Shown: positions 9,846 through 21,234 of the stretch, one piece after another
How the letters are laid out: every line of letters starts with the position of its first letter
Numbering within the stretch: the stretch's first letter is position 1
Source: Metapseudomonas otitidis
GTDB lineage: Bacteria; Pseudomonadota; Gammaproteobacteria; Pseudomonadales; Pseudomonadaceae
Assembly (NCBI RefSeq): GCF_900111835.1
Contig: NZ_FOJP01000028.1
Coordinates: 1-64,000 of the forward strand
Length of the DNA: 64,000 nucleotides
Direction of reading: 5' to 3'
The notes under the pieces: model-generated
The model's database searches: none
What the model was told of the DNA's origin: nothing
The model's input: only the letters and a program-made list of their open reading frames with translations
Position numbers and translations under genes: made by a program

Positions 9846-11549
9846 TCAGTAGAACAGGTCGATGCGGGCGTAGATCGGGTGCTCCTGGCGTTCGATGACG
9901 TCAGGGCGTTCCAGGGACCGCGCGAAGGTGAGCGAGACGGCCAGGTTCGGGCCGCGGGCGCTGAATTCGAGGGCGTTGCCGCTCAGGCGGCCATGGCTGC
10001 GGGCGTTGTTGCGGTCGCCCTGGATCTGGCCCAGGTCGTAGGCGAAGGCGAGGCCGTACTGGCGCACGAAGGGCTGCAAGGGGGCCCAGTCCACGGGGCG
10101 GGTCCAGCGCAGTTGGTTGCGCCAGTAGCCGCCGCTGTTGCCGGACAGGGATTGGTCCTTGAAGCCGCGCACCGAGCTGAGGCCGCCGATGCTGATGCGC
10201 TGGGGGCTGTTGAGTTCGTCTTCGCTGCGCTGGTAGTTGATGAGGCTGTCGAAGCTGAGGTTTTCCCCGAGCAGCTGAAAAGGCTGCAGGTAGCTGGCGG
10301 TGAGGCTGTATTTGTCGTAGCGGGCGTTGGTGCCGCTCTTGCCGTCGATGCGGCTGTTCTTGGCGTCCAGGGCGCCGATGCCCTGTTGCCAGCCGAGGTC
10401 GAGGTTGACGAAGGCGCTGCCGAGCCGGCGGCCGTGGTTGAAGCCCAGCTGGGTTTCGGTGATGCGCGGGCTGGAGCTGTCCAGCAGGGCGTTCTCGATG
10501 TAGTTGCGGGTTTCCAGGTGGGCGAGGCCGAGGCTGAGGCCGGTCTTGCTGACGCTGTCGCGGTGCAGGACGCGGTCGGCGCGCAGTTGGTGGGTCTTGC
10601 TTTCGCCGTCGGAGACGAAGGGGAAGCCCTGCCCTTGGGTGCGGGTGCGGTAGTAGCTCTGGCTGTAGGCGTAGCTGAAGCTCCACCAGCCATACGGCAG
10701 GCTGTAGGAGAAGCTCTGGTTGGCGGAGTGGCGCCAGCGGTCGCTGACGGCGTCGCCGCCGGCGCGCAGGCTGAGCTGGTCGGCCAGGCCCAGGGGGCTG
10801 TCCCATTCCAGGCTGGCGCCCCACTGCTGTTCGCCGGTGCTGCGCTGGCCGTCGTTGTGGCGGTTGACGCCGACCCGCCAGGGCTTGCCGGGCTCGCCCT
10901 TGAGCTGGACGCGGCTGCCGCCCACTTCGCTGCCGGGCACCAGTTCCAGTTCGGCAGGGCGCGAGGGCAGGCGGTTGATCTGCTCCACCAGTTGCTCCAG
11001 CTCCCGCAGGTTCAGCGGCTCGCCGGTCTGCGCCGGGGAGGCCAGGGCCAGTTCGCGGTCGCTGGCGATCGCCGAGCCTTCAACGCCCTCCAGGCGACCT
11101 TCGACGACGATGACGTCCAGTTCGCCGTCGGCCAGGTCCTGCTGCGGCAGGTAGGCGCGGGAGGTGACGTAGCCGCGGTCGATGTAGTGCTGGGTGATGG
11201 CCTTGAGCAGGTCGTTGAGGCGCCCGCTGTCCAGGCACTGGTGTTCGAAGGGCTTGAGCAGTTCGCGCTGGCGCACCTCGCTGATCAGGTGCACGCCCTG
11301 CAGGCGGATGCGCTGGATGTCGAAGCACGGACCCTGTGCCTGGGGCTGGCTGGGCGCCACCGGCTCGGCACGGCCGGGCAGTTGCTGCAGTTCCTGCAGG
11401 CGCTTGCGCTGCTCTTCCAGCAGCCGTTCCTGACGGTCGCGGATCAGGTCGCGGTCGCCGGGGGACGGCACCACGGGATCGGCGGCGAGGGCAACCTGCA
11501 AGGGCCACCAACATCCCCACAAGAAGGGAAATAATGTCCAACTCCGCAC
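9846..11549 (-). CDS. cdiB: CdiB-type two-partner secretion outer-membrane transporter (ShlB/FhaC/HecB family)
   Basis: This Omp85-superfamily pore exports CdiA across the outer membrane. I chose the GTG at 11549-11547: it has AGGAG nine bases upstream and gives a sensible signal peptide (RSWTLFPFLWGCWWPLQVALA, cut before ADP), making 567 residues. The frame also stays open to a TTG at 11624. After an Arg/Glu/Gln-rich linker comes a POTRA domain (CFDIQRIRLQGVHL, near residue 75). The C-terminal half is a 16-stranded-barrel-like sequence with the diagnostic SVRGF motif and a terminal aromatic residue (RIDLFY). It lies 26 bases upstream of cdiA in the same orientation, giving the B-A-I gene order of the E. 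coli-type CDI class. Assignment as CdiB rather than a generic TPS transporter rests on the toxin/immunity end of the locus. Confidence 0.93.
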   Translation of the reverse strand: MRSWTLFPFLWGCWWPLQVALAADPVVPSPGDRDLIRDRQERLLEEQRKRLQELQQLPGRAEPVAPSQPQAQGPCFDIQRIRLQGVHLISEVRQRELLKPFEHQCLDSGRLNDLLKAITQHYIDRGYVTSRAYLPQQDLADGELDVIVVEGRLEGVEGSAIASDRELALASPAQTGEPLNLRELEQLVEQINRLPSRPAELELVPGSEVGGSRVQLKGEPGKPWRVGVNRHNDGQRSTGEQQWGASLEWDSPLGLADQLSLRAGGDAVSDRWRHSANQSFSYSLPYGWWSFSYAYSQSYYRTRTQGQGFPFVSDGESKTHQLRADRVLHRDSVSKTGLSLGLAHLETRNYIENALLDSSSPRITETQLGFNHGRRLGSAFVNLDLGWQQGIGALDAKNSRIDGKSGTNARYDKYSLTASYLQPFQLLGENLSFDSLINYQRSEDELNSPQRISIGGLSSVRGFKDQSLSGNSGGYWRNQLRWTRPVDWAPLQPFVRQYGLAFAYDLGQIQGDRNNARSHGRLSGNALEFSARGPNLAVSLTFARSLERPDVIERQEHPIYARIDLFY

Positions 11550-11673
11550 GCCGTGCCGCTCCTGAACGATTGAATGATCGAGAGCGGCAATGAAAACAGC
11601 AGGCAAAGTGCCAACAAACAGCAAGACGTCCGACCGAACCTATGGAAATTTCCGTATCTGGCAGCCGATAACA

Positions 11674-11709
11674 AAAAGCCCCCGCCGGATCGCTCCGGCG
11701 GGGGCTTTT
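11674..11709. terminator. bidirectional intrinsic terminator between typA and cdiB
   Basis: GCCCCCGCCGGA (11678-11689) pairs perfectly over 12 bp with TCCGGCGGGGGC (11694-11705) around a 4-nt loop. There is a run of A on the left and TTTT on the right, so it can stop transcription in both directions. On the minus strand it follows the typA stop and precedes cdiB, separating the CDI locus from typA. Confidence 0.85.
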
Positions 11710-11726
11710 CAGTTACTGATCGGAGA

Positions 11727-13544
11727 TCAGACCTTGCTGCGCTCGTAGCGCTTGCGGTCGTTCTCGTTCAGCATTTTCTTGCGCAGGCGGATGGACTTCG
11801 GCGTCACTTCCACCAGTTCGTCGTCGGCGATGAATTCCAGCGCCTGTTCCAGGGTGAACTTGATCGGCGGAACCAGGGCGATGACTTCGTCCTTGCCGGA
11901 AGCGCGCATGTTGTCGAGCTTCTTGCCCTTGGTGGGGTTGATCACCAGGTCGTTGTCACGGCTGTTGATGCCGCACAGCTGGCCTTCGTAGATCTCGTCG
12001 CCCGGGGCGAGGAACAGCTTGCCGCGGCTCTGCAGGGTTTCCAGCGAGTAGGTCAGGGCGGTGCCGGTGGCCATGGAGACCAGTACGCCGTTCTGACGGT
12101 TGGTGACTTCGCCGGCCTTGATCGGGCCGTAGTGGCTGAAGGTCGAGGTCAGGATGCCGGTGCCCGAGGTCAGGGTCAGGAAGTTGTTGCGGAAGCCGAT
12201 CAGGCCACGCGCCGGGATGGTGTATTCCAGGCGTACACGGCCCTTGCCGTCGGGGATCATGTTGGTCAGATCGCCCTTGCGCAGGCCCATCTGCTCCATC
12301 ACCGAGCCCTGGTGCTGCTCTTCGATGTCGATGGTGACGTTCTCGTAGGGCTCCTGCTTCTCGCCGTCCTTCTCGATGATCACCACTTCCGGACGGCCTA
12401 CGCCCATCTCGAAGCCTTCACGGCGCATGGTTTCGATCAGTACGGACAGGTGCAGCTCACCACGACCGGAGACCTTGAACTTCTCGGCGGAATCGCCCGC
12501 TTCGACGCGCAGGGCGACGTTGTGCAGCAGTTCCTTCTCCAGGCGGTCCTTGATGTTGCGGCTGGTGACGAACTTGCCTTCCTTGCCGGCGAAGGGCGAG
12601 TCGTTGACCTGGAAGGTCATGCTCACGGTGGGTTGGTCGACGGTCAGCGGCGGCAGGGCTTCGACGTTCTGCGGGTCGCACAGGGTGTCGGAGATGAACA
12701 GTTCGTCCATGCCGCTGACGCAGACGATGTCACCGGCTTCGGCTTCGGCGACTTCGACGCGCTGCAGGCCGGAGTGACCCATGATCTTCAGGACGCGGCC
12801 ATTGCGCTTGCTGCCGTCGTCGCTGACGGCCACCACCGGGGTGTTGGTCTTGATCTTGCCGCGGGCGATGCGGCCGATGCCGATCACGCCGAGGAAGCTG
12901 TTGTAGTCCAGCTGGGAGATCTGCATCTGGAACGGGCCTTCGGTGTCCACCACCGGGGCCGGGACGTGGTCGATGATCGCCTGGAACAGGGCGTCCATGT
13001 TGTCGTCCATCTTCTCGTGGTCGAGGCCGGCGATGCCGTTCAGGGCGCTGGCGTAGACGATCGGGAAGTCGAGCTGCTCGTCGGTGGCGCCGAGGTTGTC
13101 GAACAGGTCGAAGATCTGGTCGATGACCCAGTCAGGACGCGCACCCGGACGGTCGATCTTGTTGACCACGACGATCGGACGCAGGCCGGCCTTGAAGGCC
13201 TTCTGGGTCACGAAGCGGGTCTGCGGCATGGGGCCGTCCTGGGCGTCGACCACCAGCAGCACGGAGTCCACCATGGACATCACGCGCTCCACCTCGCCAC
13301 CGAAGTCGGCGTGGCCGGGGGTGTCGACGATGTTGATGTTGTAGCCGTTCCACTTGATGGCGGTGTTCTTCGCCAGGATGGTGATGCCGCGCTCTTTCTC
13401 CTGGTCGTTGGAGTCCATCACGCGCTCGGATTCCGCTTCTTTGCGGTCGAGGGTGCCGGAGAGCTTCAGCAGTTTGTCTACCAGGGTGGTCTTGCCATGG
13501 TCGACGTGGGCGATGATGGCGATGTTGCGCAGTTTTTCGATCAC
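11727..13544 (-). CDS. typA: translational GTPase TypA/BipA
   Basis: This ribosome-binding GTPase of the EF-G family works in ribosome assembly and adaptation to stress or low temperature. At 605 residues it has the usual family length. The G1 loop AHVDHGKTT lies near residues 13-21, followed by the switch region with ERGITI, G3 [11 protein letters not shown] and G4 NKID. The EF-G-like domains II, III and V and the BipA-specific C-terminus follow. The start ATG directly precedes the conserved [17 protein letters not shown]. It lies between thiI and the terminator at 11674-11709, the same order as I recall in P. aeruginosa. Confidence 0.98.
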   Translation of the reverse strand: MIEKLRNIAIIAHVDHGKTTLVDKLLKLSGTLDRKEAESERVMDSNDQEKERGITILAKNTAIKWNGYNINIVDTPGHADFGGEVERVMSMVDSVLLVVDAQDGPMPQTRFVTQKAFKAGLRPIVVVNKIDRPGARPDWVIDQIFDLFDNLGATDEQLDFPIVYASALNGIAGLDHEKMDDNMDALFQAIIDHVPAPVVDTEGPFQMQISQLDYNSFLGVIGIGRIARGKIKTNTPVVAVSDDGSKRNGRVLKIMGHSGLQRVEVAEAEAGDIVCVSGMDELFISDTLCDPQNVEALPPLTVDQPTVSMTFQVNDSPFAGKEGKFVTSRNIKDRLEKELLHNVALRVEAGDSAEKFKVSGRGELHLSVLIETMRREGFEMGVGRPEVVIIEKDGEKQEPYENVTIDIEEQHQGSVMEQMGLRKGDLTNMIPDGKGRVRLEYTIPARGLIGFRNNFLTLTSGTGILTSTFSHYGPIKAGEVTNRQNGVLVSMATGTALTYSLETLQSRGKLFLAPGDEIYEGQLCGINSRDNDLVINPTKGKKLDNMRASGKDEVIALVPPIKFTLEQALEFIADDELVEVTPKSIRLRKKMLNENDRKRYERSKV

Positions 13545-13673
13545 GGGTGTATCTCGATCAGGGGATTCGGTGTGCCGCTGAGTCTAGGCGGCCTGTATGA
13601 AGATCAGTCGATTCGGCGCGGCCGCCGGTCGGGGGGGCGGTGACGGATGCTGCCGCCGTAGAGCCCGGGCTGT

Positions 13674-15128
13674 TTAAGCCGGGCGATAAACGCGCACATT
13701 CGTATGCCCCTCGCTGAGCAGGTGGTGGGCGTGGAGGCGGCTCATGACGCCCTTGTCGCAATACAGGAGGTACTGGCGGTTGGCGTCCAGGTCCTTGAAG
13801 CGGCTGTTGATCGCGTAGAAGGGCAGCGTTTGCACGTCGATGCCTTCCAGCGCCAGCGGCTCGTCTTCCTGGGCGTCGGGGTGGCGGATGTCGAGGATGA
13901 TCTGCCCCGGCAAGGCTTCGCGCACTTCCTCCACCTGCAGGTCTTGGCCCATCTCGTCGATCACGCGGTCGATGGCCACCAGGCGGGCGCGCTCCAGGGC
14001 GCGCTCCAGCACGGCCATGTCGAACTGCTCTTCCTCGTGCTCGATGCGGCCCGGCTTGGCGCGGGTGGTGGGGTTCACCGAGATCACGCCGCAGTATTCG
14101 GGCATGTGCTTGGCGAACTCGGCGGTGCCGATGCGGGTGGCGGTGTCGATGATGTCCTGCTTGTGGCTGGCGATCAGCGGGCGCAGCACCAGCATGTCGG
14201 TGGCCGAGTCGATCACCGAGAGGTTGGGCAGGGTCTGGCTGGACACCTGGGAAATGGCCTCGCCGGTCACCAGGGCGTCGATGTGCAGCTTCTTCGCCAT
14301 GTGGGTGGCGGCGCGCAGCATCATGCGCTTGAGCACCACGCCCATCTGGCTGTTGTCGACCTTGCCGAGGATCTCGCCGACCACTTCCTCGAAGGGCACG
14401 CTGATGAACAGCACGCGCTGGGAACGGCCGTACTTCTCCCACAGATAGTGGGCCACTTCCATCACGCCCACTTCGTGGGCACGGCCGCCGAGGTTGAAGA
14501 AGCAGAAGTGGGTCATCAGGCCGCGGCGCATCATCTGGAAGGCAGCGACGGTGGAGTCGAAGCCACCGGACATCAGCACCAGGGTCTGCTCCAGGGAGCC
14601 CAGCGGGTAGCCGCCGAGGCCTTCGTGCTGGTGGTGGATGACGAACAGGCGCTGGTCGCGCACTTCCATCCGCACTTCCACTTCCGGGTTCTTCAGCGAG
14701 ATGCCGGCGGCACCGCATTCGCGACGCAGGCGGCTGCCGACGTGGCGCTCCAGCTCCATGGAGCTGAAGCCGTGCTTGCCGGCACGCTTGCAGCGCACGG
14801 CGAAGATCTTGCCGGGCAGCTGGTCGGCGTAGTGCAGCTTGCACTTCTCGAAGACGTCGTCGAAATCACCCAGCGGGTATTCGTTGATTTCCAGGAAATG
14901 GGTGATGCCCGGCGTGCAGCTCAGGCGCTCGATCATCTCGGCCAGCAGCTTGGGCTCGGTGCACTGGGTCACCAGCTCCAGGTTGTCCCAGACGCCAGAC
15001 ACCTCGACATCCGGGTCGAGGTCGCGCAGCACGGACCGGATGTTCTTCGCGAGCTGGCGGATGAAGTGCTTGCGCACCGGCCGGCTCTTGATGGTGATTT
15101 CTGGGAAGACCTTGATGATGAGTTTCAT
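13674..15128 (-). CDS. thiI: tRNA 4-thiouridine synthase / sulfurtransferase ThiI
   Basis: ThiI adenylates and thiolates U8 of tRNA and, in gammaproteobacteria, can pass sulfur to thiazole synthesis. The 484-residue protein has an N-terminal ferredoxin-like/THUMP region (about 1-165), a PP-loop pyrophosphatase domain with MSGGFDS near residue 185, and a C-terminal rhodanese domain. That domain carries the loop YCDKGVMS (Cys about 456), the persulfide carrier found in the enterobacterial-type enzyme. A minus-strand TATAAT lies at 15178-15173, about 45 bases upstream of the ATG, and is the likely -10. The next gene upstream, glnA, is divergent. Confidence 0.97.
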   Translation of the reverse strand: MKLIIKVFPEITIKSRPVRKHFIRQLAKNIRSVLRDLDPDVEVSGVWDNLELVTQCTEPKLLAEMIERLSCTPGITHFLEINEYPLGDFDDVFEKCKLHYADQLPGKIFAVRCKRAGKHGFSSMELERHVGSRLRRECGAAGISLKNPEVEVRMEVRDQRLFVIHHQHEGLGGYPLGSLEQTLVLMSGGFDSTVAAFQMMRRGLMTHFCFFNLGGRAHEVGVMEVAHYLWEKYGRSQRVLFISVPFEEVVGEILGKVDNSQMGVVLKRMMLRAATHMAKKLHIDALVTGEAISQVSSQTLPNLSVIDSATDMLVLRPLIASHKQDIIDTATRIGTAEFAKHMPEYCGVISVNPTTRAKPGRIEHEEEQFDMAVLERALERARLVAIDRVIDEMGQDLQVEEVREALPGQIILDIRHPDAQEDEPLALEGIDVQTLPFYAINSRFKDLDANRQYLLYCDKGVMSRLHAHHLLSEGHTNVRVYRPA

Positions 15129-15226
15129 GGAAAAACTGCGCCCGCAAAGGCGACGGAAAAAGAGGGGCGCGGATTATAGCGGAAATTGTTCAAGCTTTGA
15201 CCAAAATCAATCACGCACCACAATCG

Positions 15227-15243
15227 AGCACCAATAAGGTGCA
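15227..15243. promoter_or_regulatory. NtrC-binding site upstream of glnA
   Basis: GCACC-AATAA-GGTGC at 15228-15242 is a perfect 5-5-5 inverted repeat with flanking A residues. It matches the enteric NtrC consensus TGCACCA-N3-TGGTGCA in every half-site position except the outer T. Its centre lies about 125 bases upstream of the sigma-54 promoter, the usual distance for an NtrC enhancer. A weaker TGCGC/TGTGCA pair near 15270-15286 could be a second site. Confidence 0.8.
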
Positions 15244-15346
15244 CGACACATCAAACCGGCACGTTTATGGTGCGCAAAACTGTGCACAAACCGGCCGCAG
15301 TCCCCGCCCCGCCTGAGCTGTGGGGCTCCGGCCCATTCCTGGGCAC

Positions 15347-15362
15347 TGGCACGCAAATTGCT
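15347..15362 (+). promoter_or_regulatory. sigma-54 promoter of glnA
   Basis: TGGCAC-GCAAA-TTGCT has the -24 GG and -12 GC elements exactly 10 bases apart and matches the RpoN consensus TGGCAC-N5-TTGCW at every defined position. It lies about 100 bases upstream of the glnA start and downstream of the NtrC box at 15228-15242. Glutamine synthetase is therefore expected to be switched on by NtrC-phosphate under nitrogen limitation. Confidence 0.9.
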
Positions 15363-15459
15363 CCCTTGTGAGGCAGGTCGCCCTGGCGGACTATCCCGCC
15401 CCGGCTTCACCTTTATTGGGGGTCGCATGAATGCCGCCCTCATCCACCTGGAGGACAAC

Positions 15460-16863
15460 ATGTCGAAGTCGCTTCAACTGATTAAAGAACACGACGTGAA
15501 GTGGATTGATCTGCGCTTCACCGACACCAAAGGCAAGCAGCAGCACGTGACCATGCCGGCCCGTGACGCCGACGACGATTTCTTCGAACACGGCAAGATG
15601 TTCGACGGTTCGTCCATCGCCGGCTGGAAAGGTATCGAAGCCTCCGACATGATCCTGCTGCCGGATGACAGCACCGCCGTCCTGGACCCCTTCACCGAAG
15701 AGCCGACCCTGATCCTGGTCTGCGACATCATCGAGCCGAGCACCATGCAAGGCTACGACCGCGACCCGCGCGCCATCGCCCGTCGCGCCGAGGAATACCT
15801 GAAGTCCACCGGTATCGGTGACACCGTATTCGTCGGTCCGGAGCCCGAGTTCTTCATCTTCGACGAAGTGAAGTTCAAGTCCGACATCTCCGGCTCCATG
15901 TTCAAGATCTTCTCCGAGCAGGCCTCTTGGAACACCGACGCCGACATCGAAGGCGGCAACAAGGGCCACCGTCCGGGCGTGAAAGGCGGCTACTTCCCGG
16001 TACCGCCGGTCGACCACGACCACGAAATCCGTACCGCCATGTGCAACGCCCTGGAAGAAATGGGCCTGGTGGTCGAAGTTCACCACCACGAAGTGGCCAC
16101 CGCCGGCCAGAACGAGATCGGTGTGAAGTTCAACACCCTCGTTGCCAAGGCTGACGAAGTCCAGACCCTGAAGTACTGCGTGCACAACGTCGCCGACGCC
16201 TACGGCAAGACCGTGACCTTCATGCCGAAGCCCCTGTACGGCGACAACGGCTCGGGCATGCACGTTCACATGTCCATCTCCAAGGATGGCAAGAACACCT
16301 TCGCGGGCGAAGGCTATGCCGGCCTGTCCGATACCGCCCTGTACTTCATCGGCGGCATCATCAAGCACGGCAAGGCGCTGAACGGCTTCACCAACCCGTC
16401 CACCAACTCCTACAAGCGTCTGGTGCCCGGCTTCGAAGCCCCGGTCATGCTGGCCTACTCCGCCCGCAACCGTTCCGCCTCGATCCGCATCCCGTACGTC
16501 AACAGCCCGAAAGCCCGCCGCATCGAAGCGCGCTTCCCGGACCCGGCTGCCAACCCCTACCTGTGCTTCGCAGCCCTGCTGATGGCCGGCCTGGACGGCA
16601 TCCAGAACAAGATCCACCCCGGCGATGCCGCCGACAAGAACCTGTACGACCTGCCGCCGGAAGAGGCGAAAGAGATCCCGCAGGTGTGCGGCAGCCTGAA
16701 GGAAGCCCTGGAAGAGCTGGACAAGGGCCGTGCCTTCCTGACCAAGGGCGGCGTGTTCTCCGACGACTTCATCGATGCCTACATCGAGCTGAAGAGCGAA
16801 GAAGAGATCAAGGTGCGCACCTTCGTGCACCCGCTGGAATACGACCTGTACTACAGCGTCTGA
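15460..16863 (+). CDS. glnA: type I glutamine synthetase GlnA
   Basis: This enzyme condenses glutamate and ammonia into glutamine using ATP and is the key step of nitrogen assimilation. I chose the ATG at 15460 because GGAGG lies 5 bases upstream at 15450-15454 and the protein then begins [15 protein letters not shown] as in relatives; the frame stays open further 5'. It has 467 residues. Visible motifs are the beta-Grasp N-domain, the catalytic [31 protein letters not shown], and the adenylylation tyrosine in [10 protein letters not shown]. That site shows control by GlnE adenylylation in addition to NtrC-dependent transcription. Confidence 0.98.
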   Translation: MSKSLQLIKEHDVKWIDLRFTDTKGKQQHVTMPARDADDDFFEHGKMFDGSSIAGWKGIEASDMILLPDDSTAVLDPFTEEPTLILVCDIIEPSTMQGYDRDPRAIARRAEEYLKSTGIGDTVFVGPEPEFFIFDEVKFKSDISGSMFKIFSEQASWNTDADIEGGNKGHRPGVKGGYFPVPPVDHDHEIRTAMCNALEEMGLVVEVHHHEVATAGQNEIGVKFNTLVAKADEVQTLKYCVHNVADAYGKTVTFMPKPLYGDNGSGMHVHMSISKDGKNTFAGEGYAGLSDTALYFIGGIIKHGKALNGFTNPSTNSYKRLVPGFEAPVMLAYSARNRSASIRIPYVNSPKARRIEARFPDPAANPYLCFAALLMAGLDGIQNKIHPGDAADKNLYDLPPEEAKEIPQVCGSLKEALEELDKGRAFLTKGGVFSDDFIDAYIELKSEEEIKVRTFVHPLEYDLYYSV

Positions 16864-16911
16864 TCCAGTCGCCTGCCCAGGCAGCGTGCCGCACCAGCGG
16901 CACGTTTCGAG

Positions 16912-16936
16912 AGGCCTCCTTCGGGAGGCCTTTTTT
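16912..16936 (+). terminator. intrinsic terminator of glnA
   Basis: AGGCCTCC (16912-16919) pairs with GGAGGCCT (16924-16931) around a TTCG tetraloop and is followed by six T residues. It is a strong Rho-independent terminator about 50 bases after the glnA stop. Confidence 0.93.
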
Positions 16937-17060
16937 CATCCCTGCAACCATGTTCCCGGCCCGGGTTTTCAGCGACACCGCACAGCACCGGCAGCCCGAA
17001 CTTGCCAGCACCGCCCACCGGTGCAAGGCTTAGCGCCATTCCCATCCGGAGAGACCGGCC

Positions 17061-17612
17061 ATGCGCCCCATGCTCGCCTGCCTGCTGCTGACGCTCGCCC
17101 TGCCCGCCAGCGCGCAGATCTACAAGTACACCGACGCCAACGGCCACACCGTGTTCACCAACCAGCCGCCGGAAGGGGGCAAGGTGGAAACGGTCGACCT
17201 GCCGCCGACCAACACCGTCGAGGCCCAGAAACCCGTTGCCCCGCCGCCGGTTACGCCCGAGAAGAAGGCCAGTGCCGCCTACGAACAACTGAGCCTTGAA
17301 TTGCCGGATGAAGAGGCCCTGCGCGCCAATAACGGTACCTTCAGCGTTCCGGTACGCATAAAGCCACGCCTGCAGCCTGGCCACAGCCTGCGCCTGGTGA
17401 TGGACGGACAACCCTACGGCGAGCCAGCCAATGTGCCCCGCTTGCAGGTGGTCAGCGCGGACCGGGGCGAGCACAGCCTGGCTGTCCAGGTGCTGGAGGG
17501 TGACAAGGTGGTGCAGCAGAGCGATGCCCAGACCTTCACCCTGCAGCGGGTCAATACCCATAGCCCGGCCCTTCGCCCGAAACCTATTCCCAAACCCACT
17601 CCCAAACCCTAG
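17061..17612 (+). CDS. DUF4124-containing periplasmic protein (first of a pair)
   Basis: This is a small exported protein of unknown function with 183 residues. A signal peptide (MRPMLACLLLTLALPASA, cut before QIYKY) is followed at once by the DUF4124 segment QIYKYTDANGHTVFTNQPPEG, which marks many Pseudomonas envelope proteins. A proline/alanine-rich linker follows (about residues 55-75). The C-terminal part resembles an Ig-like fold (VPVRIKPRLQPGHSLRLVMDGQPYG), and the tail is Pro/Lys-rich. It is followed two bases later by a second gene of the same build, so the two form an operon and are probably an old duplication. Its position between glnA and ntrB is also found, from memory, in other Pseudomonas. 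Confidence 0.88.
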   Translation: MRPMLACLLLTLALPASAQIYKYTDANGHTVFTNQPPEGGKVETVDLPPTNTVEAQKPVAPPPVTPEKKASAAYEQLSLELPDEEALRANNGTFSVPVRIKPRLQPGHSLRLVMDGQPYGEPANVPRLQVVSADRGEHSLAVQVLEGDKVVQQSDAQTFTLQRVNTHSPALRPKPIPKPTPKP

Positions 17613-17614
17613 TC

Positions 17615-18232
17615 ATGCGCACGCTCCTGTTCTGCCTGCTTCTCGCCAGCCTGCCCGCCGTAGCCCAGGTCTACACCTACGTCGACGAGGAGGGAAACCG
17701 CGTCTTCACCGACCAGCCCAAGCCCGGCAATGCCAAGCGCATCGAACTGGCACCCTCCAACGCCATGACCCCGCAGCGCGGCGCGCCGCTGGTGGCGCCG
17801 CCGGCCCCCATCCCCCGCGAACAGGGCTACCAGGTGCTGCGCATCCTGATCCCCGAGCCTGATGCCACCGTTACCGGCGACGGCGGCCTGATCGTCACCG
17901 CCACCAGCGATCCGGTACTGCGCGACGGCCACAACTACCGCCTGGTGCTCGACGGCAACGTCCAGGGCGAACCCGGTCGCAGCCCGGTCTTCCCCCTCAG
18001 CAACCTGGACCGGGGCACCCACCAGCTGGCGGTGGAGATCATCGACACGCAGGGCCGCGTGGTGGAGCGCACCCCCAACCAGCCGGTGCACGTGAAGCGC
18101 GTGTCCCTCGACCAGAAGCGCCGCGTGAAACCCTGCAAGAAAGCCGACTGGGGCGTGCGCCCCGAATGCCCGCTGAAGGACAAGCCGAAAGAGCCGGACA
18201 AGGGCATCATCGGCATCCTGCCGTTCCTCTGA
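17615..18232 (+). CDS. DUF4124-containing periplasmic protein (second of a pair)
   Basis: This 205-residue paralogue of the preceding gene has a signal peptide (MRTLLFCLLLASLPAVA), the DUF4124 segment QVYTYVDEEGNRVFTDQPKPG, and then an Ig-like region with the same 'HNYRLVLDGN.QGE' and 'DRGTHQLAVEIID' pattern as its neighbour. The C-terminus adds a basic two-cysteine stretch (KPCKKADWGVRPECPLKDK) missing from the first copy. Those cysteines could form a disulfide in the periplasm. The start lies two bases after the previous stop with no clear Shine-Dalgarno, which suggests translational coupling. Function is unknown. Confidence 0.88.
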   Translation: MRTLLFCLLLASLPAVAQVYTYVDEEGNRVFTDQPKPGNAKRIELAPSNAMTPQRGAPLVAPPAPIPREQGYQVLRILIPEPDATVTGDGGLIVTATSDPVLRDGHNYRLVLDGNVQGEPGRSPVFPLSNLDRGTHQLAVEIIDTQGRVVERTPNQPVHVKRVSLDQKRRVKPCKKADWGVRPECPLKDKPKEPDKGIIGILPFL

Positions 18233-18240
18233 TCGCACCT

Positions 18241-18281
18241 CGCACCATTTCGGTGCGAGCAGGCGCACCACTTTCTATACT
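18241..18281 (+). promoter_or_regulatory. ntrBC promoter with overlapping NtrC operator
   Basis: CGCACC-ATTTC-GGTGCG (18241-18257) is a perfect 6-5-6 inverted repeat of the NtrC type, sharing the GCACC-N5-GGTGC core with the glnA site. A sigma-70-like -10, TATACT, lies at 18276-18281, so the operator falls about where the -35 region would be. In enteric bacteria NtrC represses its own sigma-70 promoter from such a position; the same autorepression is inferred here. Confidence 0.7.
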
Positions 18282-18421
18282 CTCCCCATTTTGGTTCGCC
18301 CGCTGCGCCCCGGCATGCGCCGTCGCGTGGCCGGGCACCGCTGTGGGCGGCATTCCGCGCGTCTTTTCAGGGCTTGGTTTGCTTCTTGCATTTTCCCGCG
18401 CATCGCCGAGATGACCGACCC

Positions 18422-19503
18422 ATGACCATCAACGACGCCCTGCATCGACTGCTGCTCGACAACCTGACCACCGCGGTGATCCTGCTCAATGCCGACCTGC
18501 GCCTTGAGTACATGAACCCGGCGGCGGAAATGCTCCTGGCCGTCAGCGGGCAGCGCAGCCACGGCCAGTTCATCAGCGAGCTGTTCACCGAGTCCCCCGA
18601 GGCCCTGGCGTCCCTGCGCCAGGCCGTGGAACAGGCCCACCCCTTCACCAAGCGCGAGGCCATGCTGACCTCGCTCTCCGGGCAGACCATCACGGTGGAC
18701 TACGCGGTGACGCCCATCCTCAACAAGGGCGCCACCCTGCTGCTGCTGGAAGTGCACCCCCGCGACCGCCTGCTGCGCATCACCAAGGAAGAGGCCCAGC
18801 TTTCCAAGCAGGAGACCACCAAGCTGCTGGTGCGCGGCCTCGCCCACGAGATCAAGAACCCCCTGGGCGGCATCCGTGGCGCTGCCCAGCTGCTGGCCCG
18901 GGAGCTGCCCGAGGAAAGCCTGAAGGACTACACCAACGTCATCATCGAAGAGGCCGACCGCCTGCGGAACCTGGTGGACCGCATGCTCGGCTCCAACAAG
19001 CTGCCGCAGCTGGCCATGACCAATGTCCACGAGGTGCTGGAGCGCGTCTGCAGCCTGGTGGAGGCCGAGAGCCAGGGCGGCGTCAACCTGGTGCGCGACT
19101 ACGACCCGAGCATCCCGGACGTGTTCATCGACAAGGAACAGATGATCCAGGCCGTGCTCAATATCGTGCGCAACGCCATGCAGGCCCTGTCCGGCCAGAA
19201 CGACCTGCGCCTGGGCCGCATCACCCTGCGCACCCGCACCCTGCGCCAGTTCACCATCGGCCACACCCGCCATCGCCTGGTGGCCAAGGTCGAGATCATC
19301 GACAACGGCCCGGGCATCCCCCCCGAGCTGCAGGACACCATCTTCTACCCCATGGTCAGCGGGCGCCCGGACGGCACCGGCCTCGGCCTGGCCATCGCCC
19401 AGAACATCATCAGCCAGCACCAGGGCCTGATCGAGTGTGAGAGCCACCCCGGCCACACCGTCTTCTCGCTCTTCCTGCCGCTGGAACAAGGAGCCGCATC
19501 CTC

Positions 19504-19507
<4 letters not shown>
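18422..19507 (+). CDS. glnL: nitrogen sensor kinase NtrB (GlnL)
   Basis: This cytoplasmic histidine kinase/phosphatase phosphorylates NtrC under nitrogen limitation and is governed by the PII protein. I chose the ATG at 18422, which gives MTINDALHRLLLDNLTTAV as in relatives; a longer frame exists upstream. The 361-residue protein has an N-terminal PAS domain (LRLEYMNPAAEMLLAVSG), the H-box LAHEIKNPLGGIRGAAQL, and an HATPase domain with IDNGPGIPPEL and GTGLGLAIAQ. There is no membrane segment, as expected. Its last codons overlap the ntrC start (ATGA), so kinase and regulator are made together. Confidence 0.97.
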
Positions 19508-20940
<1,433 letters not shown>

Positions 20941-20955
20941 CCCCTCCCCGCCTCC

Positions 20956-20979
20956 AAGGCCGCCTGCGGGCGGCCTTTT
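20956..20979 (+). terminator. intrinsic terminator of ntrBC
   Basis: AAGGCCGCC and GGGCGGCCTT form a GC-rich hairpin 15 bases after the ntrC stop, followed by TTTTC. This stop separates ntrBC from the small-RNA locus downstream. Confidence 0.88.
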
Positions 20980-21207
20980 CATTGGCAATCGCTCTGCAAC
21001 AGGTCTTTCAGCGCAACAGGCCCTTGCCCCGCACCTGTGCAACCGCTCGATCGGATGCCCCAGCCCTGTGCCGAAGCGCGGGCTCAGCGTCTACCTGTCA
21101 GAACCCCTTTCAGCCCTCCGCAAAGGCACTGCCTGAAAGGCTACAAGCCGCGTATCCACTGGCTTTCAGCGTTATCCACAGCCAACAGAGCCACGCCGGA
21201 ACGCAAC

Positions 21208-21224
21208 TTGGCACAGCCTCTGCA
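21208..21224 (+). promoter_or_regulatory. sigma-54 promoter of the hairpin-array RNA
   Basis: TTGGCAC-AGCCT-CTGCA has GG at 21210-21211 and GC at 21222-21223, separated by the required 10 bases. It matches the RpoN consensus except for C instead of T at the first -12 position. It points into the tandem hairpins beginning at 21249, with the predicted RNA start near 21235. A compact GCAC/GTGC palindrome at 21031-21040 could be part of an upstream NtrC site but does not fit the usual spacing. Confidence 0.72.
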
Positions 21225-21234
21225 TTGTTCCTGG

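Noticed and set aside
11574..13643. 689-codon plus-strand frame opposite typA
   Set aside because: Low-complexity, V/D/H-rich translation antisense to a well-supported gene; high GC keeps the frame open.
13704..15179. 491-codon plus-strand frame opposite thiI
   Set aside because: Antisense to a complete ThiI; no recognisable domain.
15358..15459. Longer glnA N-terminus starting at TTG 15358
   Set aside because: It would begin within the sigma-54 -12 element; GGAGG and the conserved [11 protein letters not shown] fix the start at 15460.
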